A stretch of 64,000 nucleotides of DNA from assembly GCA_003550325.1 (NCBI GenBank), contig QKWP01002055.1, positions 1 to 64,000 of the forward strand. The letters run 5' to 3'. Of the stretch, positions 23,192 through 34,487 are shown in pieces; position 1 is the first letter of the stretch, and the number at the start of each line of letters is the position of its first letter. The translations under genes were made by a program, and so were the position numbers. The notes under the pieces are model-generated. The model did not search any database. It was not told the origin of the DNA and saw nothing but the letters and a program-made list of their open reading frames with translations. This DNA comes from Gigaspora rosea (lineage: Eukaryota; Glomeromycota; Glomeromycetes; Diversisporales; Gigasporaceae).

Positions 23192-24332
23192 ACAGCTGTT
23201 CTCATAAATTCTGGGACAACTGATAAAAATTTGGCCGAAATTAATTCGGCCGAATTCGATAAGTTATTGATTTCGGTATGATCAGTATAATAAAATAATT
23301 AATAAAAGCTATTTTTGTATCATAATGATCATTTACGATATCATAACAATGTCAACAATTTTAAATTTAGTTCGAATGTTTGTCCAACATGTTTGGTGTG
23401 CTTAGGTTTGTACGAAAATTTATGGAAAAACTGTTCATGTCAACCAATAAACCTTAACAAGAAATGTAAAAAAGGAATCGAATATAAACTAGACTTTTAT
23501 AACAAATATATTACTCGAACAGGTCTCGCTATTAAAAAAGTTAATATGATCATGAATTTGTCGACTGGTTTGAATAGGAATTGAAGTTTTATACAATTTT
23601 TTAAACCTAATTTTTCTTCGACAAGAACGAAAAATAATTAGAAATGAATAAATGCCTTCGTTGAACGAACATGGATCTTGTCAAAGAATAGGAATTGAAA
23701 ATTTACACAATTTTTTAAAACCAATATTTGTCGAAAAATAATTAGAAATGAACTAAGGCTTCGTTTGAATGAAAATGGATCTTGCCAAAGAATAGGAATT
23801 GAAATTTTACATAATTTTTTAAAAACAAAATTTCGTCGAAAAATTATTAGAAATGAATAAAGGCTTCGTTTGAATGAAAATGGATCTTGCCAAAGAATAG
23901 GAATTGAAATTTTACACAAGTTTTTAAAATGAATTTTCGTCGAAAAATAATTAAAAATGAATAAAGGCTTCGTTTGAGCGAAAATGGATTTTGCCAAAGA
24001 ATAGGAATTGAAATTTTACACAATTTTTAAAAATGAATTTTCGCCGAAAAATAATTAGAAATGAGTAAGGCTTCGTTTGAGCGAAAATGGATCGTGCCAA
24101 AGAATAGGAATTAAAAGTTTACGACTTACAAGTGCGACAAGTATGCATGTCGATATTTAGTCTTATTGCTGTATTGTAATATATATTAATCACCTGATCT
24201 TATTAAATTACGTATCTGATATTATTTGTTACTGAATCTTATTTTTCCCGAAATCAATAACTTATCGAATTCGGACGAACTAACTTCGGCCAAATGTTTA
24301 TCAGTTGTCCCAGAATTTATGAGAATGGCTGT
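23192..24332. mobile_element. Long 'TCATAAATTC'-family TIR element carrying a tandem array
   Basis: Inverted ends over about 100 bp: 'acagctgttctcataaattc', 'tgggacaactgataaa' and 'cgataagttattgatttcgg' at left face their complements at 24225-24332. The interior holds an 89-codon plus-strand frame (23315-23584) with clustered cysteines (CPTCLVC and CSC) that I cannot assign, running into the tandem array. This is the longest member of the family in the window, so it may have captured host or transposon coding sequence. Confidence 0.7.
23578..24115. repeat. Tandem array, five copies of a ~104-bp unit
   Basis: 'ggaattgaaattttacacaa' recurs at about 23578, 23692, 23796, 23901, 24005 and 24108. 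Several units are 104-105 bp (35 codons), so the minus strand stays open for 119 codons with a 35-residue repeat. Plus-frame units read RLRLNENGSCQRIGIEILHN but each has a stop after Asn-Glu. I do not call a gene. Confidence 0.85.
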
Positions 24333-25254
24333 AAAAAATAATTTTATCGAATTTGATCACGAGATTACCAGATATGTAGCCCGGATCCGTCCGAACAAAA
24401 CGACAAAGACAAAACACGAAAAATATAAGGAGCGGCTATCTTAACCTGTCTTGGTTCACTGAGTAAAAGTGTCGGGAATGCGATTTTGCTATATAAGCCC
24501 TCTCTATATCCTTAATCTAAATATCAATCGATTTCAATTAAAAAATCGGAAAAAAATCGGGTAATCTCGTGATGTACTTGGCTTTAGCCATCCCGAATTT
24601 GACCAGGTAAGTGCTGTGTAATCTTCATTCAAAGTTTAAATGTCTTTAAAAAATAAGCTGCGGCCAAATTTTTTTTACTTTTAATAAATATTTCTCAACA
24701 ACCAGCTATTAAACTCAATCAAATTTTTTTTATTTTAATTCTATGTATCCGCAGAATTAAAATAAAAGGGCTTCATCAAATTTGCTGTCGAGAAATTATC
24801 GTTTAAGTTCAATTAAAAAAAATTTTGCCCGATTTTAATTTTTTTCCAAGCTATTTTAAGGTTTTTTTTTTTGATTTCCAACGGTAATTTCCCGATGACA
24901 AACCATCTGATTTGATGAAAATATTTGTATTTTAATTCTGCAGATTCATAGAATTAAATAAATACATTTGATCGATTTTGAATAGCTGGTTGTTGAGAAA
25001 TCATTGCTAGAAGTTTTAAAAACTTTCGGATTTATTAATAGGATCAATTTTTTTGATTCCTCGGAATTCATATATTGATCTACATACTGCATAAACTTTA
25101 CGTATTCTTCTAAAAGAATCAAAAATGTAACCTTTTTTTCAACCCGGCTATAAGGTGTTTGTATTACCGGCACGAATAAGTAAAGTCCGGTGATAATCAC
25201 ATGTAGAAAATCATTTGATTGTAGTCACATGACCTAACCGAGCGCAGATTCACC

Positions 25255-25403
25255 AGAACCCTGAACAATATTAATGGTGGTCAAATTTGAAAAATAGCAA
25301 ACAGTGGTAAAATTAGCATTTTGATTGGCTAAAAATTGTTTATCCAATCAAATTGCAGAAAAAACTGCTAATAATATAACCTCTTAGTATTGTTCGGGGT
25401 CCT
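25255..25403. mobile_element. 149-bp MITE with exact 8-bp target duplication GATTCACC
   Basis: Ends AGAACCCTGAACAATA and TATTGTTCGGGGTCCT (inverted, two mismatches). GATTCACC at 25247-25254 and 25404-25411. Too short to encode anything; hAT-like by duplication length. Confidence 0.85.
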
Positions 25404-25411
25404 GATTCACC

Positions 25412-26671
25412 CATTACTAATACACGAAGCATTGTTTTGAATTTTTTTTTTTTTAACTTTAGATATTAGTACTCTTAAAAAGCATTTATACTATACAATT
25501 GAATCATGTAATTTCGAACTTTGGGTCACGATTACATCAATATGTATTAACTCAATTTTTATAAGATTTTAAATCAAACAATCATGATTTTTGAGATCAT
25601 GATTTAAAGCATTTGCAATCTCTACCTATGAATAGAAATTTTTTGAAAAGCGATAATGACAATGTTATTAATAAGAGTAGGTTAGTTGGCAGATAAAGGA
25701 AATATTACTCACAAGGTACTTATTTATTACAGGGTAAGTTATTCATATTTATGCATTTTAGCTCGGGTGAGTTTCAAAACCTCATATTAGATCTCAAACT
25801 TCGTCTGAGATCAAACCCTTAAACCTAGATCCAAGGTTTCAAACCCCTACTACATTATTCATAAAAAATTTTTTTTGTAACGCCAGAAATCTACCAAGTT
25901 TATTTCCTTGTAGGAAGAAATAAGGGAAATGAAGTATGATGTCATTATGGCGGTTTTAACGACTTATAATATTATAATCATTGTTTTAAGCAAGTTTTTC
26001 GATGGCACTAGTTATTTCTCGGTAATAACAAGTGATTTTGATATTAAAAAAGTATGTGTAATAATTCCAAATAAATATCAAATATGCATGACCAATAAAG
26101 AAGTGATAAATTTACAGTTTGTAAAAAAAATTTTTGAAACAAAAGGACCTTTTCATATGGCTGACCCTAAATCATAATCTTTTGCACAAAAAAAGAATAG
26201 TAGTAACGTACTCCCTAACTTAATTATCAAAGAGTTTCACTTTCAAAAACTAAATTTTATAATCTTTGTTAACTATACATGCTTTCGAAATTACCAAAGT
26301 AATGTTTACATACATATTCTATTTACATATAGGTTATCATAATTACGTGACAAAAAAAAAAAAAGTGGAAATCCCACAAAATATAGGATAGAAAGTAGAA
26401 ATTTTCAAATTTTCATTGTAAAAGAATTTTACAAACGTGTGATAAATCTAATCTAATATATTTGAATTTGTGCAGATTACTGTGGCTGTGTCTGATTATT
26501 ATGCCAAATAATCTGACACACATTGTTTTGATGCAAAGTAATCAGGCTAAATTTAGTGACATGTGAAAATACACAGATGAAATATTTATATGGCAATTTA
26601 TTAGTTCTCCGAACTCCGAAAATATTTTATACTATTCGGAAAAATAAACCAACTTTTTTATTCTTTTTAAA
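25412..26671. other. Intergenic region with one unassigned small frame
   Basis: The 82-codon plus-strand frame 25929-26177 begins MKYDVIMAVLTTYN and has no domain that I recognise; it could be a remnant. The remainder is AT-rich and includes the promoter region of the F-box gene. Confidence 0.4.
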
Positions 26672-28258
26672 ATGATAGTAGCATTACCAAACGAATGCCT
26701 TTTTGAAATATTTATCAATCTTAGTGGAAATTATAAAAGTTTATTTTCTTGTCTTCTTGTAAGTCGACGATGGTGTAGAAATGTTGTACCAATATTATGG
26801 AATGAATTAGACATTTCTAAAAGTAAAAATCTTTTAAAAACTTGTCTTTTATTATTAAACGATGAAGAACAAGTTAAATTAATACCATTGGATTTAATCC
26901 TTTCAAATAATAAAAATCCTTTATTTTTATATACTTCTTATACTACTATTATTAAAATTAATTCTGATGATGGAATTATAAACTGGATTAATCAAGAAGG
27001 ACATGGTTCTCGTTATTCATCTTATCATTCTTGTTTAAATATTGTTCAATCAATTAAATATTCTTTAACTTTAATGTTTTTACGAACTTGTAAAAAACTT
27101 AAAGATTTAAGTATTTATGGTAAATCTATAAATTTATTAGATTTAATTCTTGTTAAAAATATTTCTTTAACTTCCTTAAAATGTCCAAATAATGAACTTG
27201 ATTCGGAAGAAATTAATGTATTAACAAAAGCACTTTGTAAAAATACTACTTTAACTTGTTTGGATCTTTGGAATAATCGTCTTGGTTTTGAAGGTGCAAA
27301 AGCATTTGCTAAAGTACTTTGTGAAAATACTACTTTAACTACTTTAAAACTTGGTTATAATCAACTTGATATTAATGGTGGAAATTTATTAGCGGAAGCT
27401 CTTTATAAGAATACTACTTTAACTAATTTATATCTTTCACATAATTGTTTATGTCCTGAAGGAATAAAAGTATTAACCGATGTTCTTTGTGTTAATACCA
27501 CTATAACTCATCTGAGTCTTTCAAATAATCATTTGGGTTATTCAGGAGGTAAAACTCTAGCTGAGGCTCTTCAAAAAAATAATTCTCTAACTTATTTAAG
27601 TCTTTGGAATAATAAACTTGGCTCTGAAGGTGGTAAAGCACTTGCTGAAGCTCTTTATAAAAATAACACTTTAACTTCTTTAAATCTTAGTCAAAATCAA
27701 CTTGATTCTGAAGTAGGAAAAGCAGTTGCTAAAGCTCTATATCAGAATACTTCTTTAAGTCATTTATATTTATGGTATAATCAACTTGGTCCTGAAGGTG
27801 GAAAAGCGATAGCAGAGGCTCTTTGTATGAATAATTCTTTAACTTATTTAAGTCTATCGAATAATCGTCTTGGTTACGTAGGAGGTAAAGCATTAGCCGA
27901 TGCTCTTCATAAAAATACTTGTCTGGATACTTTAAAACTTAGTTATAATGAACTTGATTCTGAAATTGGAAAAGCACTAGCAGAGGCTCTTTATAAAAAT
28001 AATACTTTAACCTCTTTAAATCTTAGTAAAAATCAACTTGGTACTGAAGGTGGAAATGCATTGGCAAATGTTCTTTATAAAAATACAACTTTAACTTCTT
28101 TAAATCTTGGTAAAAATCAATTTGATTCTGTAGTAGGTGAAGCATTAGTCAAAGCACTTGAAAATAATACTACCATTACTTCTTTAGAACTTTTTAGTAA
28201 TAATATTGACGATATCACTTTAAATAGAATTAATAAATTGCTTATAGAGAATGAATGA
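26672..28258 (+). CDS. F-box protein with 13 RNI-type leucine-rich repeats
   Basis: Single uninterrupted 528-codon frame. Residues 1-45 form an F-box (LPNECLFEIFINLSG, LVSRRWCRNVVPILW), the part that binds Skp1 in SCF ubiquitin ligases. Residues ~46-160 are a linker. From ~165 to the end there are 13 leucine-rich repeats of 28 residues, with pattern LTxLxLxxNxLxxxGxxALAEALxxN, the ribonuclease-inhibitor class, which curve into a substrate-binding horseshoe. Predicted role: substrate choice for a cytosolic or nuclear SCF complex; the target is unknown. Neighbouring repeats are alike in both codons and residues (for example TLTSLNLSQNQL and TLTSLNLSKNQL), so the array has expanded by unit duplication. 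The start ATG precedes the F-box directly, after a T-rich leader. It lies between transposon clusters and has no operon-like partner. Families of this type are large in Glomeromycotina. Confidence 0.92.
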   Translation: MIVALPNECLFEIFINLSGNYKSLFSCLLVSRRWCRNVVPILWNELDISKSKNLLKTCLLLLNDEEQVKLIPLDLILSNNKNPLFLYTSYTTIIKINSDDGIINWINQEGHGSRYSSYHSCLNIVQSIKYSLTLMFLRTCKKLKDLSIYGKSINLLDLILVKNISLTSLKCPNNELDSEEINVLTKALCKNTTLTCLDLWNNRLGFEGAKAFAKVLCENTTLTTLKLGYNQLDINGGNLLAEALYKNTTLTNLYLSHNCLCPEGIKVLTDVLCVNTTITHLSLSNNHLGYSGGKTLAEALQKNNSLTYLSLWNNKLGSEGGKALAEALYKNNTLTSLNLSQNQLDSEVGKAVAKALYQNTSLSHLYLWYNQLGPEGGKAIAEALCMNNSLTYLSLSNNRLGYVGGKALADALHKNTCLDTLKLSYNELDSEIGKALAEALYKNNTLTSLNLSKNQLGTEGGNALANVLYKNTTLTSLNLGKNQFDSVVGEALVKALENNTTITSLELFSNNIDDITLNRINKLLIENE

Positions 28259-28419
28259 AATTATTAACACTGTACTGTAATTTATTATTGTTTTTTTTTA
28301 TAAGTTAAATAAAATGATTTGGTTAAATGAAACATTCGATTAACAAATTCAATATACAAAATTCGTTTAATTACTTTACATATAACGGTCAAGTGTTATT
28401 TAAGGGAATTGCAAGATAC

Positions 28420-29175
28420 AGCTCATATAAAATTCAGGGGAAATTACATCTAATGGCCTGAAAAATGAAAATAATTACGCAAAGTTTGAAAAATATTACA
28501 ATCAAGGGTCCAAATTTGTCGATTGTAAGTTTTTAAAGTTAAATATAATTTTCTTTGGACAGTTAAATAGATTACACGTCGCTCTAGTTATAACGACATC
28601 TGATTATAGCGACATCTTGTTAAAATTCATAAAATGTCGGTAAAATTCAATGTATCAAAATTTTGAATTTTTTTTACTAATGTTTCAAAAATGTTGATAT
28701 AACCAGAGTGACGTGTACGTTTTAATCATATTGCGTTTATTCTCTTAGTAATTTGCATAAGTTAATTTAACAAACTTTATGAAAACAAATGAATTTTTGC
28801 GTTTTAAATAACTTCGATTAACGTGTAGTAACTTTCATGAAATGCCCATAATATGGGATAGACTATTGGCTTAGAATCGAATAAAGTTACAATACTGATA
28901 AATATCGTGCTTAATCTAGTCGAACTGTCTTGGCTAAAAGAAAGTTTTATTAAGCGAAAAGAGAGTATAGTATAAAATATATAAAGTACCGTAGTACATA
29001 CAGTATATATGATGATGACATTCAAAGAGCCAATATCGTCATAATGCAAAATTATTTTGTCCTTTAATTGTAAAATTTTTAAAATTTAGTCCTTTGTATG
29101 TAATTATTTTCACTTTGGGCTCTTTATTTGCAATTATTTCATTTTTTCGGGTTAATTCCCCTAAAATTTATGACG
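28420..29175. mobile_element. Putative nested fold-back element downstream of the F-box gene
   Basis: 'aattcaggggaaattaca' and 'gaaaataattac' on the left face their complements at 29070-29170. A second inverted pair ('cacgtcgctctagttataac' with 'ataaccagagtgacgtgt') lies inside at 28575-28720. No target duplication resolved. A minus-strand 81-codon frame inside is probably spurious. Confidence 0.5.
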
Positions 29176-30150
29176 ATCGATATGCTTTATGAAAAAAGAT
29201 AGTTTACACTCCTAAACTAACTTTTGTATATTACAATATAATTAATATTCTTTATTATAACAAAAAATTTCTGCTATTCATATTTTTATAATACCTATAT
29301 TTTTCTTTTACACCAAACATTTGAAGTACCTTATTTTGAAAATGACATTTTGGACTATCAACGAAATCAAATTTTAAAGTCTATGCGCGCAAAACGCATC
29401 TTTAAGGCGCGGAAAATTTTTTTAATGTGCGCTCCGCCCTTTCCGCGCATTAATTTAGACAATGGTAGTAGAGACAAAATATTTATGATTTTCTAAAAAA
29501 AAAAATAAAATTAAATAAATTCAGTATGGTGTTTAAACATACTGTACGATTATTTGTCGGTTCGTCATCTTGTTCTGTATTTTCTTTTTCACTAATAGAA
29601 TTTTGCTGGATGCACTGATCTTGTCTTTTTGTTAATTCACTATGTATTTACGTATTTCTATAATTTAACTGTTCTTCAAGAGCCATCGAAGCTAAATCTT
29701 TTAGTATCATTTCTCGCGGTCTTTTGCTCAGGCGTATAAATTGTACTTTTCATTTTATCATAAATTACAATGTAAAAAAAAATCATCGTTTCGAGCTATT
29801 AATCAAATTATTAGTCAATTTTGCTTTTAATATTACTATTCGATATCGAATTGCTGATTAAAGGTTCTACAGGGGTTGCGAAATTTTATTATTTCAGGGG
29901 CGAGAGCCGACATCGGCAAAATTTCCAAGTGTAAAGCTTTAGTCTTACACTCCGCTTCCCTCCGCTCCAGCTAAATTAAAATAGGTTTTGAGCTCACCCA
30001 TAACATTGGTATACCATTGGCGGTTTACAAGAAGACATCCAAAGTGTGGCTGGCAAGTTGGTAAAGCGAGCTTTTTTTTTTTTTTAGCTTGTCAATCGCC
30101 CTGTATCCAAATGCCTTTAACTAATTTGGTCGTTCGGTAATGTTATGTTA
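29176..30150. other. Gene-poor spacer with a possible coding remnant
   Basis: Minus-strand sequence at about 29530-29740 reads as a broken frame with MILKDLASMALEEQLNYRN and a Glu/Asp/Gln-rich tail, interrupted by a stop. It is possibly a gene relic and is unassigned. 29385-29450 has GCGCGGAAA/TTTCCGCGC complementary motifs. 29935-29985 ('ttccctccgctccagctaa') resembles 34385-34415. Confidence 0.35.
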
Positions 30151-30329
30151 TGATTCTTTTATTTTACGCGAATATCAGCCAATAAAATGCTTTTAATTTT
30201 AAAATTGAATATGCGTTAAGTGTGTTATTAAATAGTTTGAAATTCTTTAATGATTTGCTTCAATGCAGTTATAATCAATTTAGTTTTAAATCTAATAAGA
30301 TTCCATTCCGACGTACAACATATACACGT

Positions 30330-33065
30330 TACTTAAAAATTCTACGCGTTTTCATCGATTAAAAAATTACTCGGGCGATTTTTAATGCAGACCATTAGTC
30401 TTAATATAATAGACTATTCAATACCGGTAATAAAGATAATAATTTTAAAATAATTCTTTAGAGCCTTTTTTACCTCTATGTACTACATATTTTTTCTTCA
30501 ATATTTATGGATTTGCAAGGATATAGCCCATGACTCATGAAATCTTTTGATCGAATATTACAAAAGAAAAAAATAAGCAAAATTTAATGGATAGAAATCA
30601 TTATGCCGAGTATCAAAATATGCAAAAAATTCTGTTTTGTTTCCTCTAAAAGCATAAAAAAGAAGGTCGTCATTTGTAAACTAGGAATAGAAGTGTTAAA
30701 AAGCTTAGGTGTTCAATTTAAATATATAAAACCTAATAATATCTATATATATTTAACCCTAACCCTAAATCCTAAAACAACCTTAAAAAATGCATACCAA
30801 AAATTTTAATATTTCATATTTAAATAACATTCAGGTGGAACCTTACACACCGAACAATAAATTATAATACATACAAAAATAAAACAATACAACTGTAGAT
30901 ATAAAGTAACTAATATATAATAACTAATATTCACATTATTATAATTAAAGTACTTATCAAAGTCTTGTCACGCTTGCATTTAATCGATTGTTAAAAAAAA
31001 TGAAGGGAAATTGATTTCCTAACATAGAACTGACGGCCCATCATACCGTATGCGAAGTGAATTTCATAAGTTCTATCACTTTGTCGTAACTTTCAAACAA
31101 TCGATATATTTCATAATAGAAAACTCTAGCGACTGCAAAATCTCAAACTCACGGAAACGAAATCTCAATCCACCTATTGTATTAGTTCCCTAAAATTCGG
31201 GCGTATTATGATTATCTCTCGACTTAAGAAGATATTTCATGATAGAATGTTTTCACCGCAGCGAAATCTCTATTCACTTATTGTATTAGTTCTTCAAATT
31301 CATCTTCAGAGTAGGACCTTCATTAGATTGGCTGATATAAATCAATTGCCCGGGTAATTATTCAAAGTTCTTTTTGAGAATGTAACATTTCCCTAACAAA
31401 AATTACCTAAAGTAATTTATAGCTTTGAAGGAAGTTTAGATTCACTTCGCAAATATAATCAGGAGAGAATATTTCTTCTTCATAAGTTTCGTCGCTTTAT
31501 GCTTTGATTGGTCAATAATCACATTTGATCAGCCAATTGCATAAATAACATCCTATGACGATAACCTTAACAAATTTGTCAATTTCAGTTTGGCACCACA
31601 AATCATACCATACGTTCATGCACTACAATAGAATTCGAACTTTTTAGGCATTTTTTGACTGTTTCTTAGAATTATAGAATCGTTTATGCTGAGCAACATG
31701 ATTGTGATGATGACAGAAATTAGTAACATAGTTGACATGTAAAATAGAAGAACATCAGAGGATCACAAGCAATGTTTATAGTCGGCCCTTTCATCATCGA
31801 TATGTTGAAATATGTTGCAGACTGATACTATATTCGAATAATTTTATTAATTTACATAAATAGATAAATATCTTATGACATATAACTATATTTATTTTTT
31901 TCAAATTTTATTTTATTGACGAAGGTTTTAGTTTGATGTAATGTATAACATTAACTGGTTCTACTAAGGAATTTCAAAAGATTATTATGTTATTCATATT
32001 TTAATTCATCAGTTGACTTCAAAATTGGTTTCATAAATTCTGTGACATCTGACAAAAAGTTGACTGACCGAATATTTGCTGATTGATAAATTTTGATTCG
32101 GCAGTGATCATTTCCGGGAACCATAAACATATAGAATCGACAAAATTCGGCCGACCAATTTTTTGACAGATGTCCCAGATTTCATGAAAACAACTGTAAT
32201 ATGCGATAATTAATTTTCGGCTGTTTTTTATGATAGAAACAGTGACGCAGTAGAATTTTCTAATGAATTTACGGCATACAGTCTGTTACGGTTACAGGAA
32301 AGCTGCATGATCCCATTCAATAATTAGTATTGTAATTTTAATTAGCGTTATCATAAATAATAAAAACGCAATTGTCAATTTAAGTTATATATTATATGTA
32401 ATAAATACGCCATAAAAAATTATAATATAAATTTATATAGTTTTATTAAAATCCTTTGCTAGCGAAACTCTTGATACAATGGATACACACAAGAAAAGCT
32501 TTATATTGCACGGAAATGCTTAAGATTAGATTCATTAATATTAATAATATCAAGAGATAAACAATTACATAGTCATGAAAATGTAGTAATAAATAGATAT
32601 ATTGATTAAGATATTACAATAACTAAAATATTGTGAATCTTATATTATATGTACTTGTTACTTTATATCTAAGTTGTATTTTTTTTTTTTTTTGCACGTA
32701 TAAAATGTTATTCAAATATGAAATAATAAAATTTTGGTGTGCGTTTTTTTAAAATCGGTTTAGCATATTTAAAACTCGTTATAATAACTTTATCCATCAA
32801 ATTTTGCAATTTTTTTCTTTTGGTAATATTCGACATGAGTCATGAATTGTATAATTACAAATATTGAAGGAAAATATGTAGTACATAAATGTAAAAAGAT
32901 CGATCCAAATGTAATGAAAGAATAAGCCATGCGACATTAAAATAATTATTTTAAAATTATTTCTTAATTATCAAATAGTCTATTACATTAAGTTTCATGA
33001 CCCGCATTAAAAATCGCCATTTTCAATCGATGAAAACACATAGAATACATACTAGAAAGCTTGAT
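30330..33065. mobile_element. Large fold-back element with ~0.6-kb inverted ends, inside the left arm
   Basis: 30330-30960 ('gcgttttcatcgatt', 'tatgtactacatattttt', 'atttcatatttaaataacat') recurs inverted at about 32560-33065. The ~1.6-kb interior has internal direct repeats ('cctattgtattagttc', 31170 and 31275) but no gene. The right arm carries the same structure from about 57940 to 63790, interrupted by the LTR element. Confidence 0.7.
32025..32200. mobile_element. 'TCATAAATTC'-family TIR element, left-arm copy
   Basis: Left 'ggtttcataaattctgtgac', 'atctgacaaaaagttga' and right 'gacagatgtcccagatttca' are inverted. Counterpart at 58806-58975, so it predates the inverted duplication. Confidence 0.7.
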
Positions 33066-33229
33066 CCCTAATTCTTAGGTCTTACAATTTATAATTAAAT
33101 TTAAAATAACATTTGAACTTTATAAATCACTATACTTTAAATAAAATTTAAAATAATGCTTAAATTTTATAAAATTGCTATTATTATTTAGAATTAAATT
33201 CAAATAATAATTGAATTTTATAAATTGCT

Positions 33230-33685
33230 ATTACATTTAAGATTATATTTATAGTAAAGTTATAAGGAAAGTAATCTTTGTTCTTTTGTTGCAAGCGTGA
33301 ATTTTTGTCCCAACTTTTGCAATCTGTCGGAAGAAAAGGCACTATTGAAAAGAGGATCATAAGGGTACGAACCATTGGTACACCAACAAATGTAAGACCT
33401 GTTGCAATTCCCTATTTATGACGCTTGCGGTAATGTCAAACCTTGTGATTTATGAATTGTGATTGCCCAGGCAAGACACAATGAAAATTGTATGCAAGAG
33501 CAAATTCCCAATTTTACCCAGGTGTACTTAAGAAGTCGCATTGGCACTATTTGATTATTATTTGATATAGATAATGTTTGACCTGTATAGTTATCCATTT
33601 TGAGAAAATGATATAACCGAAGGAAAACATTCCTCACAAATAGAGCAAGTTCAGCGACTGCGTCCTGAAACTTAGAAAATTATGA
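33230..33685 (-). pseudogene. PIF1/Helitron-type DNA helicase, C-terminal remnant (left arm)
   Basis: Across broken minus-strand frames: FLKMDNYTGQTLSIS, then a region with FSLCLAWAITIHKSQGLTL (helicase motif of the PIF1 superfamily), then, after frameshifts, GLTFVGVPMVRTL, YDPLFN and DRLQKLGQKFTL. These are the last ~130 residues of PIF1-like helicases, which unwind DNA and in Helitrons drive rolling-circle transposition. The ATPase N-terminal part is absent. At least two frame changes make it non-functional. A sister copy is in the right arm. Confidence 0.8.
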
Positions 33686-34487
33686 TTATCATCAGGAAGT
33701 TAACAGGTAGGAGACGCATTTCAAATGAATTTATTGCACGTTATCGTTGTAATTTTAATAAATCGTTGAAAATTATTTATAGCATAATTTTAATAAATCG
33801 GTCGAAATTTAGTTACAACAGATATCATGCTTCTATTTATGTTGCCTCTTTTATTTATAATTTTGTCATGATTGCTATTCTCCTTGTCTATCATAATATG
33901 ACTATTATTAACCGTTGCCTGTCTTTTACGACGAGCTTGTCTTTTTTCTAATTCATTTTCTATACGCTAGTTGCTATTCTTGAGTATTGAACTCCTTCGT
34001 TTTCTTCTCATTTTATTTTTTATGCTATTTGTTCCGCCGTGTAGGGCTGTTTGTGTTTTGTCATTTTGAAACATTTACCAAATCGAAAAAGGTATACACT
34101 TGCGATACAATGACATTTTTTTGTTTTAATTAATATTTACTTATGTTACAATGATATATTTTATGAAGGACAGGATATCATGAAGTTATCAATAGTTAAA
34201 ATTTGAATTTTTTTCCATTACTGCGATACGCATTTTAAAGTAAGTAGCTATATTTTAAATTAAGATTTCTCTATCAAAAATTGAACCTAATTTAGGTTCA
34301 GGTTTCGAATTTTGAACCTAAATCAGGACCATTTGATGCTGGAACCGGCCATTGCCGAAAATTCGTAGAATATTACTTGAAGACTTACGCTTCATTTCCC
34401 TCAGCTCCAGCTAACTCAAATAATAAACTATGTTTAAAGTTCATTGCCTTGTAAAAATAAAAAAAAAGAGGTCAAGGTAATAAAAAA
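33686..34487. other. 3' flank of the left BTB-TLDc gene
   Basis: No gene seen. Sequence such as 'attgccgaaaattcgtag' and 'cttacgcttcatttccctca' is mirrored at 56575-56640 in the right arm. An 89-codon plus frame at 33682-33951 has no recognisable features. Confidence 0.5.

Larger units (their letters stand above)
18925..25045. mobile_element. Nested transposon stack inside an outer fold-back element
   Basis: The outer ends are inverted: 'ttaataaatccgaaagtttt' near 18925 and its complement near 25030. Each is followed by a 'tttctcaacaaccagctatt' unit. Copies of that unit also occur at 22800-23080 and 24680-25010. Between them lie several independently bounded elements, listed separately. Sequence at 24598-24670 resembles the join of 19365-19398 with 22541-22580 and so looks like a related, unoccupied site. 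Confidence 0.65.

Noticed and set aside
23638-23997. 119-codon minus-strand repeat protein
   Set aside because: Explained by a ~104-bp tandem array whose common unit lengths include 105 bp, which keeps a frame open; no start context or known motif.
23578-24115. CRISPR array
   Set aside because: Units are contiguous ~104-bp tandem copies without unique spacers, and the gene content is eukaryotic.
33682-33951. 89-codon plus-strand frame between the helicase relic and BTB gene
   Set aside because: No domain, and the mirrored right-arm sequence does not keep an equivalent frame that I can recognise.
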